This document shows, piece by piece, positions 1-8,078 of a DNA stretch of 56,695 nucleotides (position 1 is its first letter; each line of letters begins with the position of its first letter). Origin of the DNA: CAZGKX01 sp964525945 (GTDB lineage Bacteria > Pseudomonadota > Gammaproteobacteria > Legionellales > Legionellaceae); assembly GCA_964525945.1 (NCBI GenBank), contig CAZGKX010000009.1, positions 1-56,695 on the forward strand, read 5' to 3'. Made by a program: the position numbers and the translations under genes. The notes under the pieces are model-generated. The model searched no databases. It saw only the letters and a list, made by a program, of their open reading frames with translations, and was not told where the DNA came from.

Positions 1-72
1 CAGGACACGACGACGTTGCTCGTCAATGGTGCGGGATTGGGTTAGCAGCACTTCTTGGGGGTCATCACTCAC
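1..72 (-). CDS. Possible 5' end of an unknown gene running off the window
   Basis: Reading the reverse strand, an open frame of 24 codons starts with GTG at 72 (GTG AGT GAT GAC, MSDDPQEVLL...) and runs off the window edge without a stop. The peptide is hydrophilic and charged, ending in an Arg run. There is no clear Shine-Dalgarno sequence, so the start is uncertain. Too short to name a family. It would lie on the same strand as the following genes. Confidence 0.3.
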   Translation of the reverse strand, partial: MSDDPQEVLLTQSRTIDEQRRRVL

Positions 73-155
73 TGGCAAATAAAATTACACAAAAGTACGT
101 CAGTTATAGCAAATAATTCAAACAATGTCATTAGGGATGACCAAGTAAGGCCGGC

Positions 156-1439
156 CTATCGCCGACCACCTCCTAGTGCAAATCCCGATAAATTACGCGC
201 GACTTCATTGTAAGCAGCAGAATTGGGCAAAGCCTGGGTGCTGTCTTTAGATAAACCATCCCGGCGAGCGCTAAAAAAACACAGACCTTCTGCAGATAAC
301 GCTTGAAAATCAACATTATCGCGACGCCTGTCCTGTTGATCGTACTGGTCATAGCCCAGAGTATCTATTTCTAAATCTAAAATTTGCTCTGGATTTAAGG
401 CATTGACCAATTTCCCAGCGATCAATTTTTTAATATGGACTAAATATTTGGTTTCGCCTTTATTGTTTTGAACAGGCCTTAAACCATGCACTAACTCACC
501 TGTTTTGAAAAAATAATTGGGAGCATTGGCACCAAACTCATAACTATTTGGCCCTAAACCAGGTCCAATCAGCAACTTGATATTTTCTCTAACAGCCCCC
601 ATGGCCAACATGTTGTCAATCGCTTGCGCCATCACATTGGCGCTTAATGCATGGTGTGAAGCCGCCATGTAACAAGCCACTTCATTTTCATCATCGATGA
701 TGATAAGGGGATGGGCATCGGCCGCAACACCGCCAACAGCAATGACATGCTCTGCAACACCTTTAACGATGATTGCATCTGCTTTAATCACATGAATTTG
801 GTGATCGTGCAAACCGGTTTGCATCGTTGGATTGCTAACAGGGCAATTCTGTAAATGTTTTTGTTTCAAAGCCGCAAGCGCCGCTTCATCAACACAACAT
901 TCTATTTTGGGCACTCCACCATTGACGTAGTTTGGAATCATAACAAATCGATGCAACCGCGAGGGATCATCATGAGTGGCACTTAACGCGTTGAACCCTG
1001 TTTCAAGATTATTGAGTATGTTACTGGGTTTATCATAACCATAATCACGCACATGGTTGGTTAATTGTGCTTGCTGCGAAGACGTGAGCGTTATGGATCC
1101 GGTTGTGGTATCGATAAAACGTGCATCAAGAATGGGTAAGTTTTTTTGTACGCGACCACCGATACGGATGTAGGCTAACATGTTATTGTCCAGCACGTAA
1201 CAATCAGTTTGCCCCGCAGCCACGACATTTTCAAGTGAATCCTTAAATAACGTGCATTCATCCGGCACTTGTGGCTGATCGGCACTGAACACATTCACAT
1301 TTAAGGTAGCTTGTCCTTGGATAAGGTAGCCACCGCTGTCACTGCTACCCCGTTCATTGGTAAAAAACCCGCAGCGTATGTGTTTGAGCTTATCCCCTAT
1401 GTCAATTCCATCTATATCCGTTGGTGTATAATGAGTCAT
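156..1439 (-). CDS. Divergent YfiH/Cu-oxidase_4-like protein, catalytic residues apparently lost
   Basis: A 427-residue protein. The ATG at 1439 is chosen over an upstream TTG because GGAG lies 6 nt before it. Short blocks resemble the YfiH/YlmD/LACC1 (Cu-oxidase_4) family in the right order: GFFTNERG near residues 24-31 (family FTTRxGG), QIH at 214-216 (family QVHG), a VAADAHPLII block near 238-247 (family TADCxPVLL), MAASHHALSANV near 258 (family HAGWRG), GPGLGPNSYEFG near 292-303 (family GPxIGPxxYEVG) and FFSARRDG near 388-395 (family FFSYRRD). The metal-binding Cys of ADC reads Ala, and the His of HAGW appears to read Met. About 180 residues separate the first two blocks, far more than in YfiH. 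No signal peptide. Role unknown; the family match is by eye and remote. Confidence 0.5.
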   Translation of the reverse strand: MTHYTPTDIDGIDIGDKLKHIRCGFFTNERGSSDSGGYLIQGQATLNVNVFSADQPQVPDECTLFKDSLENVVAAGQTDCYVLDNNMLAYIRIGGRVQKNLPILDARFIDTTTGSITLTSSQQAQLTNHVRDYGYDKPSNILNNLETGFNALSATHDDPSRLHRFVMIPNYVNGGVPKIECCVDEAALAALKQKHLQNCPVSNPTMQTGLHDHQIHVIKADAIIVKGVAEHVIAVGGVAADAHPLIIIDDENEVACYMAASHHALSANVMAQAIDNMLAMGAVRENIKLLIGPGLGPNSYEFGANAPNYFFKTGELVHGLRPVQNNKGETKYLVHIKKLIAGKLVNALNPEQILDLEIDTLGYDQYDQQDRRRDNVDFQALSAEGLCFFSARRDGLSKDSTQALPNSAAYNEVARNLSGFALGGGRR

Positions 1440-1490
1440 TGCTATCTCCAATTAAATGATTGTATCAATTGCCCCAGCATCGCTGGCTAG

Positions 1491-3266
1491 CTATCTCCTC
1501 TGCCGCGTGCGTGTACTCACAGGCTTTTCTACTCGGTAAGATTTTGGCGTCGCCCATAGATCACTTTTCGTATAAATTTGGGTAGAGACGAGAGGTTCGT
1601 CGCGCTGACGTTTACGAGTTGCCGGTTTTTGCAACGTTGTCGAATTTTTTATTTGCACCGTTTCTTGAGGGGATTGCCGCAAATTACTTAAAATAGACGC
1701 CGTACTTGATGAGGCCTTTTTAGGATTATTTTTTTGAACCAGCAGCCATTGCTCATCCAATTGTTGACGAGATGCTGTTAATAATGGAACAACGCGTTGC
1801 AATAAGGTGCGGTGTTTGGCGTTATAGGTGTTGCACAACGCGACCATTGCAGCATATTGTTGATTGCCTTGCTGAGGTTGTCTAACCTCAAGCACAACGG
1901 CAGGAATAGCACTGTCCGTCTGACTGATATCAAGCGGCTCAACAAGCCCTTCGGTCAAGGAACCCATTGGATCGGTTGGAGAATCGCCCGCTATTTCAGC
2001 CCCTAAAAAAGTTTCCTCATAAAAATCATCAAATCTATCAAGAAGAGATTTCTCATCCAGTATAAAATAAGAGGGTTCTCTTTGGGCCCTGCCATTGTTC
2101 GCTAATTTTAGCGCTGTATGAAAAAAAGACTTTATTTTACCCTTGGGAATTTGGCGTAAAAAATGTTGTTCGTAAGGGTGCAAATTTTTAAAAAACTGGC
2201 TTAATGTAGCCTTCATGAAATAAGGAAATAAAGATTTCCGCAACGTATAGGCTAGATTTTCAGTGATACGATCCAATTCTTGGTCGCTAGGTTGGCGGGA
2301 GGTTTTACCGTGTTGATCGTTCCAAATCGCCAACGCTTCCTTACGAAACTGCTTAAACAATTGCGTCTCACTGGTGGCAAAGAGTGCAAATTCATAAGCG
2401 ATGCCCCGTAAAAAATCCCGCATGCCTGTAGCGTAGGAGGGAGCCTCAATTTTAGCAGAAAATTCATCCGCCAGTTGCACAGCTGCAGTGAAGATTTTAT
2501 TTTCGTAGGCTCTTAATTCACCATGCGGACGACTTTCATTAAAATCGGGGGCAATTTCTTTTTCTTGGTCCAGCAAAAAAAACTTTTTTTGAAGACCAAA
2601 CGCTTTTCGCGTGGCAGGATCAAACACATAGCCAATGGGAATACTTAAATTATATTGTGCAAAAAACACGGGGCGATGTTGTGCGTCCAAATCGTCATGT
2701 TCAAATCGAATCACCCATTCAGCATCAGTGGAAAAATTATATCTAAATTCAGGGCCCGAATGGCTTGCATTAAATTCAATACTAGGCAACGTCAGGCGTA
2801 ATTTTTCATCGGTTGTAGCGAGTCCATTGTAATATTGAATGAATTCATTCAAACGCACATCGTGTGCTTTAATTTCACTTCTTTTAGGCTGTGAATAATC
2901 TTTATATTGGGTTTCCCGCAAATGAGCGCGCGTTGTTTCATGCCAATCAGAATACGCTTTGATAACGGACAACAACTGTTCTGTTTCTTGCCATTCAGGC
3001 CCTGCTCGAAATTCCATGCAAGTGCGCATGGGGAAATTTACCCGTTCTTCAGAACGATTTGAATCGGTGCTCATGCAAAAACTGCTTGAGGCATTGACTG
3101 ACTGAGCAATGGTATTATCGTAAGCTTTAGGAAGTGGGTGAAAATTTTGGATTCTGCCCTCATCCGTGTATTTTACGCCCAGAGCACCTTGTCCTTTATA
3201 GTCAGCCAAAGTTTCAATCTCCGCGCCGGAAAGAATTTTGAAAGAATGATTGGTTTTAGTTCTCAT
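1491..3266 (-). CDS. Unknown 591-residue protein with basic, nuclear-signal-like C-terminus
   Basis: I do not recognise a family. The protein is soluble-looking, with no signal peptide or membrane segment. It has a mixed alpha/beta N-terminal half and a helix-rich region around residues 270-410. From about residue 510 the tail is Ser/Thr/Gln-rich and contains a basic cluster TRKRQRDE near 550-557, with a second cluster TRTRQRR at the very end. These look like eukaryotic monopartite nuclear localisation signals, but basic tails can also bind nucleic acid. The frame extends to a GTG at 3272; ATG at 3266 is preferred, though neither has a good ribosome site. It lies 51 nt upstream of the YfiH-like gene on the same strand, so the two could be co-transcribed. 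Confidence 0.7.
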   Translation of the reverse strand: MRTKTNHSFKILSGAEIETLADYKGQGALGVKYTDEGRIQNFHPLPKAYDNTIAQSVNASSSFCMSTDSNRSEERVNFPMRTCMEFRAGPEWQETEQLLSVIKAYSDWHETTRAHLRETQYKDYSQPKRSEIKAHDVRLNEFIQYYNGLATTDEKLRLTLPSIEFNASHSGPEFRYNFSTDAEWVIRFEHDDLDAQHRPVFFAQYNLSIPIGYVFDPATRKAFGLQKKFFLLDQEKEIAPDFNESRPHGELRAYENKIFTAAVQLADEFSAKIEAPSYATGMRDFLRGIAYEFALFATSETQLFKQFRKEALAIWNDQHGKTSRQPSDQELDRITENLAYTLRKSLFPYFMKATLSQFFKNLHPYEQHFLRQIPKGKIKSFFHTALKLANNGRAQREPSYFILDEKSLLDRFDDFYEETFLGAEIAGDSPTDPMGSLTEGLVEPLDISQTDSAIPAVVLEVRQPQQGNQQYAAMVALCNTYNAKHRTLLQRVVPLLTASRQQLDEQWLLVQKNNPKKASSSTASILSNLRQSPQETVQIKNSTTLQKPATRKRQRDEPLVSTQIYTKSDLWATPKSYRVEKPVSTRTRQRR

Positions 3267-3417
3267 AAACACTGTACATTAGAAAACAGCACTAAATTTT
3301 ACCATAAAAACAAATTAACTTCCAATCAAATGTTTTTTTGATCAATTTGGTTGGGTAAGCGACGATCAGAAAAGAATTGAACACGCCTCCCACCTTGATG
3401 GTATTAAATTAAGGCAT

Positions 3418-3448
3418 AAAAAAACCCACGTGAACGTGGGTTTTTTTT
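3418..3448 (-). terminator. Rho-independent terminator after rpsI (bidirectional form)
   Basis: CCCACG (3425-3430), loop TGAA, CGTGGG (3435-3440), flanked by an A-run on one side and a T-run on the other, so it can act on either strand. It sits 10 nt past the rpsI stop. Confidence 0.9.
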
Positions 3449-3458
3449 GAGGGCAAAC

Positions 3459-3890
3459 TTAACGTTTGGAGTACTGCGTAGCACGACGTGCTTTGTGTAG
3501 ACCGACTTTCTTACGTTCCACACGACGCGCATCACGTGTCAGTAAACCACGGGCACGTAGCTTCCTACGGAATGAATTGGGGTTTGGCTCAGCATCTTCA
3601 GGCAAGCCTTTTTCGTCATATACAACCAAAGCACGCGCGATACCCAAACGGATAGCTCCTGCTTGGCCGGCAATTCCTCCACCAACAACAGTGATATAGA
3701 TGTCAAACTTACCCAACATATCCGTTGTTTCTAATGGCTGACGAATCACCATGCGCGATGTTTCTCGACCAAAATATTCATCCAGCGCGCGATTGTTGAC
3801 TTTAATTTCGCCTTTACCAGGACGTAAAAAAACGCGGGCAGTTGAACTTTTTCTGCGGCCAGTACCATAGTATTGCTGCAATTCAGCCAT
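3459..3890 (-). CDS. rpsI: 30S ribosomal protein S9
   Basis: Small-subunit protein uS9, whose basic C-terminal tail reaches the P site and contacts tRNA. The start MAELQQYYGTGRRKSS, the GGGIAGQAGAIRLGIARAL core and the ending RRATQYSKR are all typical. At 143 residues it is longer than the roughly 130 of Escherichia coli because of an extra Pro/Glu/Asn-rich segment of about 11 residues (around 95-105, GLPEDAEPNPN) between the core and the RKLRARGLLTRDAR block. It lies 5 nt downstream of rplM, the conserved rplM-rpsI pair, and is followed by a strong terminator. Confidence 0.98.
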   Translation of the reverse strand: MAELQQYYGTGRRKSSTARVFLRPGKGEIKVNNRALDEYFGRETSRMVIRQPLETTDMLGKFDIYITVVGGGIAGQAGAIRLGIARALVVYDEKGLPEDAEPNPNSFRRKLRARGLLTRDARRVERKKVGLHKARRATQYSKR

Positions 3891-3895
3891 AATAC

Positions 3896-4330
3896 TTATT
3901 CCTCAATTTCAAGTTGCTTAGGTTGCTGTGCAGAATGTGGGTGTTCTGTACCGACATAAATCTTAAGTTTACGATACATCTCGCGACCTAATGGGTTTTT
4001 GGGAAGCATCCCTTTCACTGCACGCTCAATGATTCGCGCAGGGTTTTTTGCCTGTAATTTATCAAAAGAAATGGATTTAATACCACCTGGGAACCCAGAA
4101 TGGTTATAATACATTTTTTCTTTGAATTTTCGGCCTGTTACAGCCACTTTTTCCGCGTTGGTAACAATAATATAATCACCCGTGTCAACATGCGGAGTAT
4201 ATTCCGCTTTATGTTTACCACGTAAACGTCGAGCAATTTCGGTAGCAAGCCGACCTAATACTTTATCGCTTGCATCAACTATATACCAATCACGTTTAAC
4301 TTCGTGTGTCTTGGCGCTAAATGTTTTCAT
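3896..4330 (-). CDS. rplM: 50S ribosomal protein L13
   Basis: Large-subunit protein uL13 (144 residues, normal length), an early assembly protein. Recognised from the N-terminus MKTFSAKTHEVKRDWYIVDASDKVLGRLA, HVDTGDYIIVTNAEKVAVTGRK, the HSGFPGG loop and the MLPKNPLGR block. First gene of the rplM-rpsI operon; an upstream promoter and a short leader hairpin are annotated separately. In E. coli L13 represses its own operon through the leader; whether that holds here is inference. Confidence 0.98.
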   Translation of the reverse strand: MKTFSAKTHEVKRDWYIVDASDKVLGRLATEIARRLRGKHKAEYTPHVDTGDYIIVTNAEKVAVTGRKFKEKMYYNHSGFPGGIKSISFDKLQAKNPARIIERAVKGMLPKNPLGREMYRKLKIYVGTEHPHSAQQPKQLEIEE

Positions 4331-4382
4331 TAAACTAACTCCATACCGCCTTAATGGACATTTCTCATGGATGCGTTATCCA

Positions 4383-4399
4383 TACGAAATGTATTCGTA
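4383..4399 (-). promoter_or_regulatory. Leader hairpin upstream of rplM
   Basis: In the presumed rplM transcript a 6-bp stem TACGAA/TTCGTA closes a TACAT loop about 53 nt before the start codon. E. coli rplM-rpsI is autoregulated by L13 binding its leader, so this is a candidate protein-binding hairpin. Only the stem itself is seen. Confidence 0.35.
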
Positions 4400-4415
4400 C
4401 AATCTTGGACGAGCG

Positions 4416-4444
4416 ATTTTAACTAAAACCGATGCAACCTACAA
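4416..4444 (-). promoter_or_regulatory. Candidate sigma70 promoter for rplM-rpsI
   Basis: Reverse strand: TTGTAG (4444-4439), a 17-nt spacer, then TAAAAT (4421-4416), giving a leader of about 80 nt before rplM. It lies in the 344-bp divergent region between rplM and the kinase gene. The rest of that region is AT-rich with no coding sequence that I can support. Confidence 0.5.
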
Positions 4445-4620
4445 GTAAAAAATAAGCAAAAACATTAAAAATAAATTTAAAGCATAGAGAAATAGCATGC
4501 GAAAAAGATAAATCAATGATTGTTTATGAGAAAATGAAAGAAAATATTGTTAAGCAAGAGCAGTTCAATCAAAATCAAGCTGTTTGTCCAGCCACCACTC
4601 TGCCCATATGATCCAAATAA

Positions 4621-4649
4621 TTGACAACAAGAAATCTTGTTGATATAAA
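4621..4649 (+). promoter_or_regulatory. Near-consensus sigma70 promoter with a perfect palindrome in the spacer
   Basis: TTGACA (4621-4626), a 17-nt spacer, then TATAAA (4644-4649), 25 nt before the kinase start codon. The perfect inverted repeat CAACAAGA-AA-TCTTGTTG occupies 4625-4642, overlapping the -35 end and filling the spacer. A protein bound there would block RNA polymerase, so it is a strong operator candidate. I do not recognise the site as that of a known regulator. Confidence 0.7.
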
Positions 4650-4674
4650 AGACTGTTTTTTTGGTGCACAATAA

Positions 4675-7674
4675 ATGCGTGAGCTGGGTTTTAATTTTTT
4701 AACTGAAATAGAGCGTTTAGAAGAGTTTGAACGGGCAAAACACTATTTCAAAAGAAACCCTAACCATGTGAAAATTACTCGCACCCGCCCTCCTCATGAT
4801 GCTTTACCGAACGCATTTAAACATTCTTACATCCTACGCGATGATAAGAAAATTTTTGCCATTGCACACGAAACGAAATCTTCTCATTTTTACAACATGC
4901 CCATCGACCAAGTGACCGATACCGACTGCTATGTATGGCATGGGCAAATCCTGTATTACATCACACCGCAAAACTCGTACCGGATTCTGCCCCTGAGGGA
5001 TACGAATAACTTTCACGCGAAGATAACACCCTTTTTTCAAACACAACCGTCTGTTGTTTTATCCGCAAAAGAGGTTAAAAGCGTCTTTGAAAATAACGTA
5101 CGACGCGATTATCGCTCCGGTGCACTTCTTGGTCGAGGGGCATTCGGTAAAGTAAAATTGGCCATGGATGTGCATAAGCATCTTTACGCACTAAAAATAA
5201 CAACCACAAACGCCCAGCACGAAGCCCATGCCGCTCATAAGATGGGACTCCTCGAAGGCAATCCGGTGAAATACGTTAATCACCAGAAAACAACCTATTA
5301 TTATACCACTAAATACCTAGGCCCATCCTTGGACAATAAATTGGAAAACTACGCTGTGGATTTCCGAATGAAACTTTCCGTTGCCAAACAATTGTGTTTA
5401 AAATTAGAAGAACTACACCAGATGGGGTTGGGGCATGGGGATGTTAAACCATTAAATGCCACTGTGGATGATAACAATCAAGCCGAGCTGATTGATTATG
5501 GACTCTCTGCCTCATTAACCTCAGCACCCACTAATTCCACGCCGCTTTATTTACCCAGTGACTGCAGACAATCTCGTTCAAACCTAAACAAGTACACACG
5601 TGCAACACTTGATTATATTGCTTTGCAAAAATCACTCTATCAAAAGTGTCAATATGAAGGGCGCTATTATGATTTCGTTTTTTTAGACGATGAATATGCA
5701 TTTTTAGACGAGACAGTGTCTAATTTGTTGCAGGAAGGTGCCAGTAAACGCCCTGATTTTCTTTTTACCTTGGCAAAAGAGCTTGAACGGCAATGGACAC
5801 CCCCGACTGCCCAAGAAATACAAGCAACCTTCGATTATTTTAGACATTGGTCCAGTGATACCACGCCGGTTGCTCAAAATATTTATCGAAAAATAATGCG
5901 TCAGTTGGATTATGTGTTCACCGCAAACGATGAAAATTGGCCTTTTTTATGTGAAGCAATCACCACCCTTCATCTCAGCCATCAAAAAAAGCTATTGCCT
6001 TTTTTCAGCCTTCGATTACGAGCCCATATTTTAAAAAAAACCGATCCAACGTCGATGCTCCAGACCATTTCGCGTTTGCATCAAGATGCTCAAAAAGAAT
6101 TGTTCACCAAGGTGGATTCTTGGGGGATGATTCTTTGCATGTTTGCTACACAATATTCCATACGTTATGCACCCCTATTTTGGGACAAGGTGGCTTTATT
6201 TGACATCCACACGCAAGCAACGATCCTACGCGCCCAAAATAATAATGGGAGCAATGCGTTCACCCTTGGAATTTCCAGCAATCTACCCAATATGTTTAAA
6301 CGAATAGAGCGCTTGGATGTTGCCGATCAAAAAGCCATTGTCCTCCCCTATTCTGCTCCTGGAAAAACCAATGCCTTGATGTTGAGTATTAAATATTTTC
6401 CCGCCAGCGTTGCAGAGTTTTTGCAATTTATTCACAATTGGCATAGGGAACAAACCACTCTAATGAGTAACAGCGCTCAAGGCTGGAATGTGCTCATGTA
6501 CGCCATCATCGATTATCCTCAAGCCGTCCCAGCTTTGCTTGCTATTATCGAGAATCTCGATAAACATGTGCAGCGGACCATATGGCTGCAAGCCAATTCA
6601 AACCATGCTACACCGTTAATCATGGGCCTTAAAAATTCCATCTGTTTACCACAACTTCTTAGCGCCATAAAAAATTTAGACACGCCCGTTCAAATTAAAA
6701 TTTTTGAGGGTCTGCAAAAATACAATCAAGACTTAACCGCCCTCCAGCATTTGATGACCCTTAACTCCAGTGATTTTCAAGATCTCGTCAACTGGTGTAA
6801 TTTTGCAAATACAAGAGCTGAAAAATCACAGTTTTTTTTGTGTGCGACCCAACAAAATTTGTACGAATTAATCACCTTAGCATCTCAACATGATTTTTCA
6901 GGCCCTACAGCGATGTTATTGGCTCCTGAATTATTGGAGACTTTGACGGCCAATGAAGCTTTTACTTTGCTCAAAGCACGCTCTTTTTTTTATTTTATGC
7001 TTCATTATCCAAAAATCGTCCCCATTTTATTAGGAAAAATCATGTATCTACCTGCAGAGGATGATGTGTTTCTCGAAAAATGCGCTGAAATCATAGAGGC
7101 AACGCATTATAGTCCTGAAAATGAAAACATTGAACAAAATTTTGAAGCAAACAGGGACTCCAAACAGATGCAACAATACAATGACAATTTAACAGCATAT
7201 ATTCACAATGACCTCTTGCCAGCACGCTATTTTCATTTACTATTAACTGCAAACGATTTTTATCAATTAAAAAAAATTGCGATGAAAGTCGACCTAAAAG
7301 CACAAAAAGAATTTATGGATCTTTATCGTCTTTCTATCCAGCTCCATAAAACGTTAAAAACAGTCATCTGCAATCACAATACAGCAAATAGCAATCTGTC
7401 TCAGCAACAACAAGCAGAATTCCAACATCAATGCCACCAATTCATAAAAGAAATCAAGGGCAAGATCCCTACCATGGATAAAAATATGTCTTTTCAATCA
7501 TGGCGATATTCTTTGAATGCTCGCTTAGGATGGATTGGAGATTTTGTCCATCAATTAAGTGGTGTGACGCCATCAAGATTAGGGGTATTTCACTCTTCCA
7601 ACAACGGTGAGAATAAAAGAAAGGCGGGGGTACCGATTTCTGCAAACGCTAAAGTAGCTAGATTGGAATTCTAA
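4675..7674 (+). CDS. Ser/Thr protein kinase with helical repeats, effector-like
   Basis: A 999-residue protein. Residues about 148-290 form a eukaryote-like kinase core with GRGAFG loop (153-158), ALKI lysine K174, probable helix-C Glu E183, catalytic loop HGDVKPLN (D256, N261) and DYG in place of DFG (D274). All catalytic residues are present, so it is probably active. Residues about 481-686 contain roughly five degenerate units of about 40 residues with the pattern N-x-L-M-x-A-I ... P-x-x-V-x-x-L-L-x-x-I-x-x-L-D ... Q-x-x-I, consistent with an alpha-helical repeat scaffold related in style to ankyrin or HEAT arrays. The C-terminus holds a basic KRK cluster near residue 980. No signal peptide or membrane segment. 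Large kinase/repeat proteins in Legionellales are often Dot/Icm-secreted effectors acting in the host; secretion here is inference. Confidence 0.8.
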   Translation: MRELGFNFLTEIERLEEFERAKHYFKRNPNHVKITRTRPPHDALPNAFKHSYILRDDKKIFAIAHETKSSHFYNMPIDQVTDTDCYVWHGQILYYITPQNSYRILPLRDTNNFHAKITPFFQTQPSVVLSAKEVKSVFENNVRRDYRSGALLGRGAFGKVKLAMDVHKHLYALKITTTNAQHEAHAAHKMGLLEGNPVKYVNHQKTTYYYTTKYLGPSLDNKLENYAVDFRMKLSVAKQLCLKLEELHQMGLGHGDVKPLNATVDDNNQAELIDYGLSASLTSAPTNSTPLYLPSDCRQSRSNLNKYTRATLDYIALQKSLYQKCQYEGRYYDFVFLDDEYAFLDETVSNLLQEGASKRPDFLFTLAKELERQWTPPTAQEIQATFDYFRHWSSDTTPVAQNIYRKIMRQLDYVFTANDENWPFLCEAITTLHLSHQKKLLPFFSLRLRAHILKKTDPTSMLQTISRLHQDAQKELFTKVDSWGMILCMFATQYSIRYAPLFWDKVALFDIHTQATILRAQNNNGSNAFTLGISSNLPNMFKRIERLDVADQKAIVLPYSAPGKTNALMLSIKYFPASVAEFLQFIHNWHREQTTLMSNSAQGWNVLMYAIIDYPQAVPALLAIIENLDKHVQRTIWLQANSNHATPLIMGLKNSICLPQLLSAIKNLDTPVQIKIFEGLQKYNQDLTALQHLMTLNSSDFQDLVNWCNFANTRAEKSQFFLCATQQNLYELITLASQHDFSGPTAMLLAPELLETLTANEAFTLLKARSFFYFMLHYPKIVPILLGKIMYLPAEDDVFLEKCAEIIEATHYSPENENIEQNFEANRDSKQMQQYNDNLTAYIHNDLLPARYFHLLLTANDFYQLKKIAMKVDLKAQKEFMDLYRLSIQLHKTLKTVICNHNTANSNLSQQQQAEFQHQCHQFIKEIKGKIPTMDKNMSFQSWRYSLNARLGWIGDFVHQLSGVTPSRLGVFHSSNNGENKRKAGVPISANAKVARLEF

Positions 7675-7736
7675 AACGCCCGTAAGAGCATCCCCACCAT
7701 GTACAGTGTATTTATTGTTCATTGAACCGAGGTTTT

Positions 7737-8078
7737 ATGAAAACGCTAAAAACAATTATCCTCATTTCCTTTATGCTAGGTTCTTTACAATGTTTCGCAG
7801 AATACTCAAAAAAATCCGCTGAGGATTATATGCAAATGGCGATAAACCTAGCAAAAAAAATCCAGCAGCGCCTTTTGCAGCCCTTATTGTCAATAATGAA
7901 ACGGGGGAAATCCTACCAACAGGACTCAACGCCAGTAAAATCAATCCTACGTTTCATGGCGAAATGTCGCCATCAATAATTGCATAAAAGAACATCCCGA
8001 AGTGGATTAGTCGAAAGTCACTCCATACGACTGCCGAGCCTTGCGCCATGTGTCATGTGTCAAGGCGCCCTGGTTTGA
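7737..8078 (+). pseudogene. Decayed secreted nucleoside/cytidine-type deaminase
   Basis: The ATG at 7737 follows AGG by 4 nt and begins a signal peptide (MKTLKTIILISFMLGSLQCFA). The mature part then follows the cytidine-deaminase fold when frames are corrected: NPAAPFAALIVNNETGEILPTG, the zinc/proton-shuttle HGE, INNCIKEHPEVD, then TTAEPCAMC (PCxxC zinc ligands). Lesions visible in order: a poly-A run of 8 where 9 is needed (7853-7860); one base missing near 7962; TGG changed to TAG at 8008-8010; two bases missing near 8025; a 7-bp tandem duplication ATGTGTC-ATGTGTC at 8048-8061; and a stop at the next expected Trp, after which the 3' part is absent. An intact 85-residue frame (to 7979) has no function as such. 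The end overlaps the convergent ferredoxin gene. Confidence 0.8.

Noticed and set aside
5140..5520. Reading the kinase as a pseudokinase because DFG is DYG and HRD is HGD.
   Set aside because: Metal-binding D274, catalytic D256, N261 and K174 are all present, and both variants occur in active bacterial kinases.
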